Assembly (NCBI GenBank): GCA_964592815.1
Contig: CAZQGE010000050.1
Location: 1-9,784, forward strand
Direction of reading: 5' to 3'
DNA from: CAZQGE01 sp964592815
GTDB taxonomy: Bacteria; Bacillota; Clostridia; Christensenellales; CAG-917
Length of the DNA: 9,784 nt
Part shown: in pieces, positions 1 through 6,169 of the stretch
Layout: each line of letters starts with the position of its first letter
Numbering within the stretch: position 1 is the first letter of the stretch
Program-made: the position numbers and the translations under genes
Notes under the pieces: model-generated
Told to the model about the DNA's origin: nothing
Database searches by the model: none
The model's input: only the letters and a program-made list of their open reading frames with translations

Positions 1-110
1 CAAAGTTAAACTAAAGCTGAAAAAACAAGACTAAACTAATTCTTGTTAAATTAGACTAAACAAATCTGTGTTAAATTAGATTAAGTTAAGCTAAATAAAG
101 TAAACAAAAC
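1..110. repeat. Degenerate AT-rich CTAAA-type intergenic repeat
   Basis: Non-coding sequence built from variants of the words CTAAA and GTTAAA. The clearest unit is the identical 12-mer TGTTAAATTAGA at 44-55 and 69-80 (25-bp period); a related GTTAAACTAAAG is at 5-16. The word AAGCTAAATAA at 88-98 recurs, inverted, in the other large intergenic stretch (8649-8661 and 8673-8685). Spacing is irregular and the units diverge, so this is neither a CRISPR array nor a simple microsatellite. No function can be assigned. The repeat may continue to the left of the window. Confidence 0.55.
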
Positions 111-113
111 TAA

Positions 114-140
114 AAAAGCACGCAAAATATGCGTGCTTTT
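114..140 (-). terminator. Rho-independent terminator of the nadD-yqeK / rsfS operon
   Basis: A perfect 10-bp stem (114-123 with 131-140, core GCACGC/GCGTGC) encloses a 7-nt loop. Read on the minus strand, the stem runs straight into a six-T run, which suits transcription arriving from rsfS about 50 bases upstream. On the plus strand the tail is weaker (TTTTAGATTTT), so a bidirectional role is possible but secondary. Confidence 0.85.
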
Positions 141-188
141 AGATTTTATAATTTTAATTATTGCTCATATATGCATTATTGAAAATTA

Positions 189-536
189 TTATCCTTGATA
201 CTTTTCAATGTTGTTGCCATCTGACCAAAGTTTTTCAAGGCAATAAAACATACGACTTTCATCATTGAAAATGTGAACCATAACAGAGCCGAAATCTAAA
301 ACAGCCCATTTGCCGTCCTTAATTCCATCGGAACGAATTGCCGTGATTTCAATTTCTTCCAATTTTTCTTGGAGATTTTCGGCAAGTCCTCTAACTTGCT
401 TATTGCTTCTTCCTGTGCAAATTACAAAATAATCTGAAAGCACAGTTAGGTGTTCGACGTTCAAAACCGTAATATCCACGGCTTTGTTGTCATCAAGTAT
501 TTTGCAAATTTCGTTTTTTAATTCAATTGGTTGCAT
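189..536 (-). CDS. rsfS: Ribosomal silencing factor RsfS (Iojap family)
   Basis: RsfS binds ribosomal protein L14 on the 50S subunit and blocks joining with the 30S subunit, lowering translation under starvation (known for the family). The 115-residue length is typical. The family signatures are visible: S34-DYFVI followed by TG.S..QV at 41-48; W77 with the VLDFG stretch; VH.F at 87-90; and R95.FY.LE.LW near the C-terminus. The ATG start is preceded by a strong AAGGAG (542-547) that overlaps the stop codon of the upstream nadD-yqeK gene, so the two are very probably co-transcribed and translationally coupled. A terminator follows. This is the usual Bacillota partner of nadD and yqeK, and the identification is secure. 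Confidence 0.95.
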   Translation of the reverse strand: MQPIELKNEICKILDDNKAVDITVLNVEHLTVLSDYFVICTGRSNKQVRGLAENLQEKLEEIEITAIRSDGIKDGKWAVLDFGSVMVHIFNDESRMFYCLEKLWSDGNNIEKYQG

Positions 537-545
537 TTTTACTCC

Positions 546-1661
546 TTATTTCAAATAATATTCCACAGCTTTTTCAGTTAAAGGATAAACACCTTTTCCT
601 TTTGCTGTAACTTTATCATAGGTATATTTCAAAACTGCCCTAAAACCTTGTTCAAAGTCCTCGTCTGCAACTTTTCTTAGCTCAGGTATAGGGTAATAAT
701 CTCTGTCATCAGACAAACTGTCTGCAGTATAAATCAATTTTTCAAACGTGGTCATATTAGGTTTTGCAGACGTATGACAGCATATTGCAGACAAAATTTG
801 CTTATCATCAATGCCAAAATCACGTTTAGCTTTTTCAGCACCTAAAAATTGATGCATTACGGGGCTTCCTATTGCATCTGACGGAACGTCTAAGCCCTCA
901 ATTGCTGGACGTTCTTTTGCATTATCGTGCAAAAGAGATGCAATAAAAACTTTTGTAAAGTCTTGTTTCAAGTTATGTTTAGAGTTCAATTCCTGTGCTT
1001 TCAACACAACTGCTTTGCTGTGCTTAAAAAGTTTGTCTGACTGAATTTTTTTTAGCCTTTCAACATAGTTTTTGAAATCTTCAAACAAATTATTCTTCCT
1101 AATATAGTCAACAATTTCAAAAGAAACTCCATTAGGGCAATCGCCAAGCAATAATTGAGCTTTTATAATTGCCGATGAAACCTCGTCCCCTTCATAATTC
1201 AATGTTATAAATCTGTCGCCAAATTTTTCAGCCATTTTTTTTGCCGTTGTTTTTATGTTGTTATATCCTTTGCGTCCTGCCACAGAAACTTTTGCTGTAT
1301 CAACAATTTTTTGCGGATTTTTCCAGCTGTCAAAATGCTGAAAACCGTCGCCACCAATAAGATATACGACGTCGCCATATTTTTCTTTTAACATAGGCAA
1401 AACAACACACGTATAATTATCACGTTGTCTTTGGTTTTCAATGCAGTCAACAACAACTTTGACAGGAAAATTTTTGAAAGCAATGTTAAGCATTTCTACC
1501 CTGTTCTCAAAACTCAAAAAACCTTGACATTTATGAGGTGGAAAACTTGTTGGAATCAAAACCAATCTATCTGCTTTTAATTCAGAAACACAAGCCTTGC
1601 AAATATTTATATGTTCTTTATGCGGAGGGTCAAAAGCTCCGCCGAAAATTACTGTAAGCAT
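546..1661 (-). CDS. nadD-yqeK: Fused nicotinate-nucleotide adenylyltransferase (NadD) and YqeK-type HD hydrolase
   Basis: Residues about 1-195 are the NadD nucleotidyltransferase domain, which joins nicotinate mononucleotide and ATP to deamido-NAD. GGAFDPPH (7-14) and the second His of the HxGH-type motif (H17) are present. The rest is an HD-domain YqeK; the Bacillus subtilis protein hydrolyses diadenosine tetraphosphate. Its metal-site residues are in order: H214, HD at 245-246, H270, H296 and D314. The two activities are often separate adjacent genes; here they form one 371-residue frame with no intervening stop. Two NadD signature positions deviate: E16 replaces the Gly of HxGH, and SSAIIK (162-167) replaces the usual SSTxIR. 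I chose ATG 1661. An in-frame TTG at 1709 would add 16 residues, but that stretch contains a strong promoter. No Shine-Dalgarno precedes either start. The gene runs into rsfS. Confidence 0.92.
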   Translation of the reverse strand: MLTVIFGGAFDPPHKEHINICKACVSELKADRLVLIPTSFPPHKCQGFLSFENRVEMLNIAFKNFPVKVVVDCIENQRQRDNYTCVVLPMLKEKYGDVVYLIGGDGFQHFDSWKNPQKIVDTAKVSVAGRKGYNNIKTTAKKMAEKFGDRFITLNYEGDEVSSAIIKAQLLLGDCPNGVSFEIVDYIRKNNLFEDFKNYVERLKKIQSDKLFKHSKAVVLKAQELNSKHNLKQDFTKVFIASLLHDNAKERPAIEGLDVPSDAIGSPVMHQFLGAEKAKRDFGIDDKQILSAICCHTSAKPNMTTFEKLIYTADSLSDDRDYYPIPELRKVADEDFEQGFRAVLKYTYDKVTAKGKGVYPLTEKAVEYYLK

Positions 1662-1696
1662 AATATTAGTATAACAATATTCGTCAAATTTTTCAA
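1661..1696 (-). promoter_or_regulatory. SigmaA-type extended -10 promoter of nadD-yqeK, predicted leaderless
   Basis: On the minus strand, the -35 box TTGAAA (1691-1696), a 17-bp spacer and the -10 box TATACT (1668-1673) are preceded by an extended -10 TG (1676-1675). Exactly six bases separate the -10 box from the ATG. A start site at the usual distance would therefore be the A of the start codon at 1661, leaving no 5' leader. Confidence 0.7.
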
Positions 1697-1713
1697 CAGC
1701 ATTTTCCAAGTGC

Positions 1714-1748
1714 TAAATAAATAAAAAATTTGTGGCAATAATTTTTGT
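1714..1748 (+). promoter_or_regulatory. Possible leaderless promoter of the unknown membrane protein gene
   Basis: A -10-like AATAAT (1737-1742) ends exactly six bases before the ATG at 1749, and no Shine-Dalgarno is present. The -35 region (TAAATA, 1714-1719) is poor. The stretch TTTGTGGCAATAATT (1729-1743) is nearly identical to the sequence in front of nth on the minus strand, which is the main support. Confidence 0.4.
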
Positions 1749-2582
1749 ATGGCAAAACTTTTTGATTATATAGCTTTGACGATAATTTGCTTTCTTCTTA
1801 CGTTGACGCTAAGTTCGCTTTTTCTTCCAAACTGGACGGCAGTTTTGATATTTTCAGTCACGTCCTCTTTGCTTGTTTCATTCACCACATTTTATTTTCA
1901 AAAAGGAAAAAACAAACCTTATTCAAGCGACTGTTTACTTGATTATTTTTGTATCAAAGGCAACAAATTTGCCATATCGCATATAGCAAGTGTTCTAAAT
2001 TATGACATTATTGATAATACTTTTAATGCAATTATTACAAAAAACTTGATTTTAGCAGCGTATTTTAAGTTTTCCGTTTTGTCTGTAACAGAACTAAACG
2101 CACTAGTTGAATTCGCAAAATTACAGCAAGTCAACACTCTTTTCATTATGACTGAAAAGGTTGACAGACACGCTTTTAGAATTATTGACAACAATGAAAT
2201 AAAACTTCAAATTGTAAAAATTAAGGCGGTTTACAAATTTTTGAAAAACAACAATGCACTCCCAATCATCAAAAATAAAAAATATAAAATACAATTTTCT
2301 GAGTTTTTTGCAACGATATTCAATCGTAAAAATACCAAATTTTATATTTTTTCAGCTACAACTTTGTTAGTTTTTGCATACTTTACTCCCCTAAAAATAT
2401 ATTACATCGTATTTGGTTCGTTATCCCTTTTAATGGCTATCTTAACATTGACACCACTTGGCAAAGGTAGCTTCAAAAATGAAAATGTTTTTAATAAAAT
2501 AAAAAATGAAAACATAAAATCACCTAACTCTGACGACAAATCAAAAGAGCCGTCAAATAATGACAGCTCTGAAAATCAATAA
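1749..2582 (+). CDS. Unrecognised four-segment membrane protein with a soluble middle domain
   Basis: I do not recognise this 277-residue protein as a named family. Two hydrophobic segments at the N-terminus (about 5-25 and 27-50) and two near the C-terminus (about 197-213 and 216-236) look like two transmembrane hairpins. They flank a soluble domain of about 140 residues, probably cytoplasmic. A low-complexity, charged tail rich in Asn, Ser, Lys, Asp and Glu follows (241-277). Residues about 86-166 alternate predicted strands and helices in a way that recalls Mrr-type restriction-endonuclease folds, with D89 and K107 in the places of two catalytic residues, but the usual Gln of QxK is absent. 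This resemblance is inference. The gene lies on the strand opposite to obg and nadD, splitting a normally contiguous cluster. The ATG has no Shine-Dalgarno. Confidence 0.8.
   Translation: MAKLFDYIALTIICFLLTLTLSSLFLPNWTAVLIFSVTSSLLVSFTTFYFQKGKNKPYSSDCLLDYFCIKGNKFAISHIASVLNYDIIDNTFNAIITKNLILAAYFKFSVLSVTELNALVEFAKLQQVNTLFIMTEKVDRHAFRIIDNNEIKLQIVKIKAVYKFLKNNNALPIIKNKKYKIQFSEFFATIFNRKNTKFYIFSATTLLVFAYFTPLKIYYIVFGSLSLLMAILTLTPLGKGSFKNENVFNKIKNENIKSPNSDDKSKEPSNNDSSENQ
2546..2570 (-). terminator. Probable obg terminator inside the convergent coding sequence
   Basis: Read on the minus strand, a 10-bp stem (2570-2561 with 2555-2546) with a 5-nt loop is followed by TTTTGATTT, 50 to 75 bases after the obg stop. 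One stem position is a U-G wobble in minus-strand RNA but a C-A mismatch in plus-strand RNA, and the plus strand has no T tail. The element therefore suits obg transcripts. It overlaps codons for residues 266-274 of the membrane protein. Confidence 0.65.
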
Positions 2583-2620
2583 ATATTTAATATGAAATTT
2601 ACTATGGTTTCAACTTTGAC

Positions 2621-3880
2621 TTAATCTATCCATTCAAATTCTATATCGCCAATACTTACAGTATCGCCTTCCTTCATTCCTTTTTTCTTCAACTCGGAAA
2701 TAACTCCCCTGTCTTTCAAGACTTTTTGGAAGAATGCAAAAGAATCTTCTGCGGAAATTGTTACGTTCTGAATAAGGAAATCTACCAAACCACCATCAAC
2801 AAGGAACGTGCCATCGGGCATTTTCTGTATTGTGAATTTTTGGTCAGATTTTTCTTCCAAAGCGAACTCGTCAAATTTCTCTCTGCTTGGTGGTGGCAAT
2901 TCCGAAACTTTTTGTTTCATAACTTTAAGTAATTCCTCCAAACCATCTCGTGTTATTGACGATATTACGTAAACTTTTTTGTTTATTGTTTTTTCAAACT
3001 TTTCAATCGCAACCTTGTCCATAAGCAAATCAGCTTTTGATGCAACCACAATTTGTGGTGTTTGTGCCAATTTTTCGCTATATCTTGCTAATTCTTCATT
3101 GATTTTATGGTAATCATCCAAAGGGTCTCTGCCTTCACTTCCACTTATATCAACGATATGCACAATTAAACGAACTCTTTCAATGTGCCTCAAAAAGTAA
3201 TGCCCGAGCCCTGCGCCTTCACTTGCGCCTTCAATAAGTCCAGGTATATCGGCAATAACAAAGCTGTCGTCATACATTTTGACTACACCCAAATTTGGAT
3301 TGATTGTCGTAAAATGATAGTTTGCAATTTTAGGTTTTGCAGAAGTTAAAACTGAAAGCAAAGTAGATTTTCCTACGTTTGGAAAGCCTACAAGCCCTAC
3401 GTCTGCTATTGTTTTAAGTTCCAACGTAACTTGATGTTCTTGAGTTACTTCTCCTAATTGTGAAAACTCTGGGGCTTGCCTTTGAGAGTGCGCAAACCTT
3501 GTGTTTCCTTTTCCACCTCTGCCACCTGCAAGAGCAGTATAAGTTTCACCGTCGTCAAACAAGTCAGCAATTATGTTGCCACTTTCCGTATCACGAATTA
3601 CAGTACCCGTTGGCACTTTAATAATCAAATTATCTGCGCTTTTACCTGTGCAGTTTCTGGCTTCTCCATTTTCGCCGTTTACAGCCCTAAAATGCTTTTG
3701 AAATTTGAAATCTGCAAGAGTATTCATATCTTTGCAAGCAACAAATACAATATCTCCGCCATTTCCGCCGTCGCCACCGTCAGGTCCGCCGTTTGGAACG
3801 TACTTTGCTCTTAAAAACGAAGTTTTACCGTTTCCGCCGTTGCCAGCTTTTATAAAGATTTTAACATAGTCTAAAAACAT
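2621..3880 (-). CDS. obg: Obg (CgtA/ObgE) ribosome-assembly GTPase
   Basis: Obg is an essential GTPase that binds 50S assembly intermediates and responds to (p)ppGpp (family knowledge). All three domains are visible in 419 residues: the Gly-rich Obg fold (about 1-158, with repeated GGxGG), the G domain (about 159-325), and a C-terminal OCT domain (about 345-419, around MPDGTFLVDGG). The G motifs are G1 GFPNVGKS (165-172), G2 TT (191-192), G3 DIPG (211-214), G4 SKAD (281-284) and G5 ISS (306-308). G4 has Ser where NKxD is usual; the codon is TCA. The gene has its own promoter at the end of nfnB and a strong but distant Shine-Dalgarno. Its usual downstream partner nadD is separated from it by an opposing gene. 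Confidence 0.97.
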   Translation of the reverse strand: MFLDYVKIFIKAGNGGNGKTSFLRAKYVPNGGPDGGDGGNGGDIVFVACKDMNTLADFKFQKHFRAVNGENGEARNCTGKSADNLIIKVPTGTVIRDTESGNIIADLFDDGETYTALAGGRGGKGNTRFAHSQRQAPEFSQLGEVTQEHQVTLELKTIADVGLVGFPNVGKSTLLSVLTSAKPKIANYHFTTINPNLGVVKMYDDSFVIADIPGLIEGASEGAGLGHYFLRHIERVRLIVHIVDISGSEGRDPLDDYHKINEELARYSEKLAQTPQIVVASKADLLMDKVAIEKFEKTINKKVYVISSITRDGLEELLKVMKQKVSELPPPSREKFDEFALEEKSDQKFTIQKMPDGTFLVDGGLVDFLIQNVTISAEDSFAFFQKVLKDRGVISELKKKGMKEGDTVSIGDIEFEWID

Positions 3881-3907
3881 AATTTTTGCGCTTTTGCGCG
3901 CTCCTTT
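3881..3907 (-). promoter_or_regulatory. Obg ribosome-binding site with hairpin-forming spacer
   Basis: The Shine-Dalgarno AAAGGAG (3901-3907) lies 20 bases before the ATG, too far for normal spacing. The gap contains an 8-bp tandem duplication, GCGCAAAA twice on the mRNA strand (3884-3899). It can fold into GCGC-AAAA-GCGC, which would shorten the effective spacing to about 8 bases. Confidence 0.65.
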
Positions 3908-3913
3908 ACTGTG

Positions 3914-3949
3914 TATTTCTATTATACACTAATTTTCATTTTTCTTCAA
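3914..3949 (-). promoter_or_regulatory. SigmaA-type promoter of obg
   Basis: On the minus strand, TTGAAG (3944-3949), a 17-bp spacer and a consensus TATAAT (3921-3926) predict a start near 3914 and a leader of about 34 bases. The -35 box lies inside the last codons of nfnB. A 6-bp inverted repeat, GTGTAT/ATACAC (3911-3916 and 3924-3929), straddles the -10 box and start site and could be an operator. Confidence 0.75.
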
Positions 3950-5306
3950 ATTGTTCTAATATAGCTTTTGCAGAGCGTTTTCCTGCGCCCATTGCAAGAA
4001 TGACAGTTGCTGCGCCAGTCATTGCATCTCCGCCAGCGTACAAACGAGGCACGGACGTCCTTCCGCTTTCGTCAGCAACAATCGTGCCCTTCGACGTTGT
4101 TTCAAGCCTTGAAAAACTATTTTTGATTATCGGATTTGGTGACGTCCCAAGCGCAACCACAACTTGATCACACAAAATTTCAAATTCGCTTCCGACAATT
4201 TCAATAGGACTTCTTCTACCACTTGCATCGGGTTGCCCAAGTTCCATTTTTACGCATCTCATTCCGCTTACGTGCCCGTCATTGCCTAAAATCTCTTCAG
4301 GGTTAACCAAAAGGTCAAATATTATGCCTTCTTCTTCTGCGTGAACAATTTCCTCAGCTCTTGCTGGCATCTCTGCACGGCTTCGTCTGTAAACTAGGTG
4401 TACCTCTGCTCCAAGACGTCTTGCTGTTCTTGCAGAATCCATAGCAACGTTTCCTGCGCCAACAACAATAACCTTTTTGCCGTGTAATATAGGCGTTATT
4501 GCGTCATCTTTGTATGCTTTCATAAGGTTTACTCGTGTCAAATACTCATTTGCGGAATAAACTCCATTAAGATTTTCGCCTTTAATTCTTAAAAAACTAG
4601 GCAAGCCTGCACCCGAGCCGATAAAGACTGCATCATATTCATTCAGCAATTCATCAATAAACAGAGTTTTGCCGACTACTACGTTTGTTTGAATATTGAT
4701 GCCTAAGGCTAAAAGATTGTCAATTTCCTTTTGAACCAAACTTTTTGGCAACCTAAATTCGGGAATTCCGTAAACCAAAACTCCACCAGCTTTGTGCAAT
4801 GCCTCGAAGATTGTTACGTCAACACCGTTCCTAGCCAAATCGCCAGCGCACGACAATGATGCTGGCCCGCTTCCTACAACAGCAACCTTCTTGCCAATTT
4901 TTACAATTTCACGTGAAATTCTTCCGTTGCTAAGCGCATAATCGGCAACGTATCGTTCCAATGCACCAATAGCAACTGCGCCACCAAGTTTTTCTTTTCT
5001 TACGCAAAGTTTCTCACATTGACTTTCTTGTGGACAAACTCTGCCACATACAGCTGGCAAGTTGTTATCTGCGCGCAAAACATCAACGGCATTTTCAATG
5101 TTGCCGTTTTTAAGTTGAGCAATAAAATCTGGGATATGAACTCCAACGGGGCAACCTTTCATACAATGTGCGCTCTTACAGTTCAAACAGCGTTTTGCCT
5201 CGCTTTGAGCAAGCATCTTTGAAAACCCTAGCGCAACTTCATCAAAGTTTGTTATGCGCTCGTTGGGGGCTTGCGTCGGCATAATATTTCTCAAATTAGT
5301 ATCCAT
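3936..5306 (-). CDS. nfnB: NfnB: NADPH-binding subunit of NADH-dependent ferredoxin:NADP+ oxidoreductase (GltD family)
   Basis: This 456-residue flavoprotein is the large subunit of the electron-bifurcating transhydrogenase NfnAB. The N-terminus holds ligands for two [4Fe-4S] clusters: C40, C43, C48, C52 and C87, C91, C97, C101. E94 in the CPQESQC stretch sits where Nfn structures use a glutamate ligand. The FAD-binding GSGPAS is at 145-150, the nucleotide-binding GAGNVAMD at 283-290 with R307-R308-S-R after it, and the C-terminal FAD motif GGDAMTGAATV at 425-435. The start is preceded by AGGGGG (5313-5318), which lies inside the end of nfnA; only 3 bases separate the genes. A glutamate synthase small subunit (GltD) is the alternative, but the pairing with nfnA and the absence of a gltB in view favour Nfn. 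The related sulfide dehydrogenase/SudA reading remains possible. Confidence 0.9.
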   Translation of the reverse strand: MDTNLRNIMPTQAPNERITNFDEVALGFSKMLAQSEAKRCLNCKSAHCMKGCPVGVHIPDFIAQLKNGNIENAVDVLRADNNLPAVCGRVCPQESQCEKLCVRKEKLGGAVAIGALERYVADYALSNGRISREIVKIGKKVAVVGSGPASLSCAGDLARNGVDVTIFEALHKAGGVLVYGIPEFRLPKSLVQKEIDNLLALGINIQTNVVVGKTLFIDELLNEYDAVFIGSGAGLPSFLRIKGENLNGVYSANEYLTRVNLMKAYKDDAITPILHGKKVIVVGAGNVAMDSARTARRLGAEVHLVYRRSRAEMPARAEEIVHAEEEGIIFDLLVNPEEILGNDGHVSGMRCVKMELGQPDASGRRSPIEIVGSEFEILCDQVVVALGTSPNPIIKNSFSRLETTSKGTIVADESGRTSVPRLYAGGDAMTGAATVILAMGAGKRSAKAILEQFEEK

Positions 5307-5309
5307 ATT

Positions 5310-6137
5310 TTACCCCCTAATGTTGCAAGAATGCTTTAATTCTTGTTCTCGATAAATCTTTCCTCGAGAAATTGCCTCGTCAAAATCTACCAAATGTCCG
5401 TCAAATTCAGGGCCATCAATGCACGCATACTTAATATTGCCGTCATAGCTTAATCTGCAACAACCGCACATTCCAGTTCCGTCCACCATCATTGAATTCA
5501 TGCTTATAATTGTTTTTACAGAATACTCCTTAGTCAAATTGCAAACAGCGCGCATCATATTGAGTGGACCGACTGCAAAAACGCAATCATAACTCTTTCC
5601 TTCTGCAAACAATCTCTTAATTTCGTCAGTTACAAAACCTTTTTTGCCATTGCTGCCGTCATCTGTAATTGTATAAACATTCTTTGCATATTTTTTGAAT
5701 TGGTTCTCATAAAGAAACAAATTTTTGTTTCTTGCCCCCAAAATGACGTCTGCGCTTTTATTTTGCGTACATAATTGTTTTGCCTGCGGAAAAATTACAG
5801 CTGTTCCTACTCCACCGCCAACTAAAAGTATGTTTTTATACTCACTCAAATCTGTTGCGTTGCCCAAAGGTCCAACAAAATCTGACAAGCTATCGCCAAC
5901 GTTCATTGAAGCAAGTTGTTGAGTTGTAAAACCAACTTCCTGCACCAAAATGGACACCGTGCCTTTTTCTCTGTCATAATCACAAATAGTAAAAGGTACT
6001 CTTTCGCCGTCATTATCCGTGCGTAATATAACAAATTGCCCTGCTAGGCAATGTTTTGCAACCATAGGCGCAAAAATTACGTATTCGTTAATTTTTTCCG
6101 CCAAAGTCGTTTTAGCTAAAATTTTGTAGTTTTCCAT
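5310..6137 (-). CDS. nfnA: NfnA: NADH-binding FAD / [2Fe-2S] subunit (sulfide or dihydroorotate dehydrogenase-like)
   Basis: The small Nfn subunit, 275 residues, of the ferredoxin-NADP reductase fold seen in PyrK. It carries the FAD motif RVPFT (46-50) and the pyridine nucleotide motif GGGVGTAVIFP (107-117). Near the C-terminus, D219, C224, C227 and C239 match the unusual Asp-plus-three-Cys [2Fe-2S] site of Nfn; C226 is an extra Cys next to it. The DGPEFDGH stretch that follows (241-248) is characteristic of the family. In the complex this subunit is expected to take electrons from NADH, with NfnB completing bifurcation to ferredoxin and NADP. Start ATG 6137 has only a weak GGA seven bases ahead. 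It sits 95 bases after nth on the same strand, with no terminator seen between, so co-transcription with nth is possible. Confidence 0.9.
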   Translation of the reverse strand: MENYKILAKTTLAEKINEYVIFAPMVAKHCLAGQFVILRTDNDGERVPFTICDYDREKGTVSILVQEVGFTTQQLASMNVGDSLSDFVGPLGNATDLSEYKNILLVGGGVGTAVIFPQAKQLCTQNKSADVILGARNKNLFLYENQFKKYAKNVYTITDDGSNGKKGFVTDEIKRLFAEGKSYDCVFAVGPLNMMRAVCNLTKEYSVKTIISMNSMMVDGTGMCGCCRLSYDGNIKYACIDGPEFDGHLVDFDEAISRGKIYREQELKHSCNIRG

Positions 6138-6169
6138 AGTTTATTCCGTTGCTGTATTTTGTAAATTTA

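Noticed and set aside
1..110. CRISPR array at the left edge
   Set aside because: Repeats are short, divergent and irregularly spaced, with no unique spacers of constant length.
1661..1709. TTG start at 1709 giving a 387-residue NadD-YqeK
   Set aside because: The extra 16 codons coincide with a full -35/-10 promoter, have no Shine-Dalgarno, and NadD proteins normally begin just before the GGxFDPxH motif, as ATG 1661 gives.
3476..3814. Plus-strand open frame inside obg
   Set aside because: Antisense shadow of the Gly-rich Obg domain; no recognisable domain or ribosome-binding site.
3936..5306. Glutamate synthase small subunit (gltD) as the primary name
   Set aside because: The gene is coupled to an NfnA-type subunit with the Asp/Cys3 cluster site, and no large glutamate synthase subunit is in the window.
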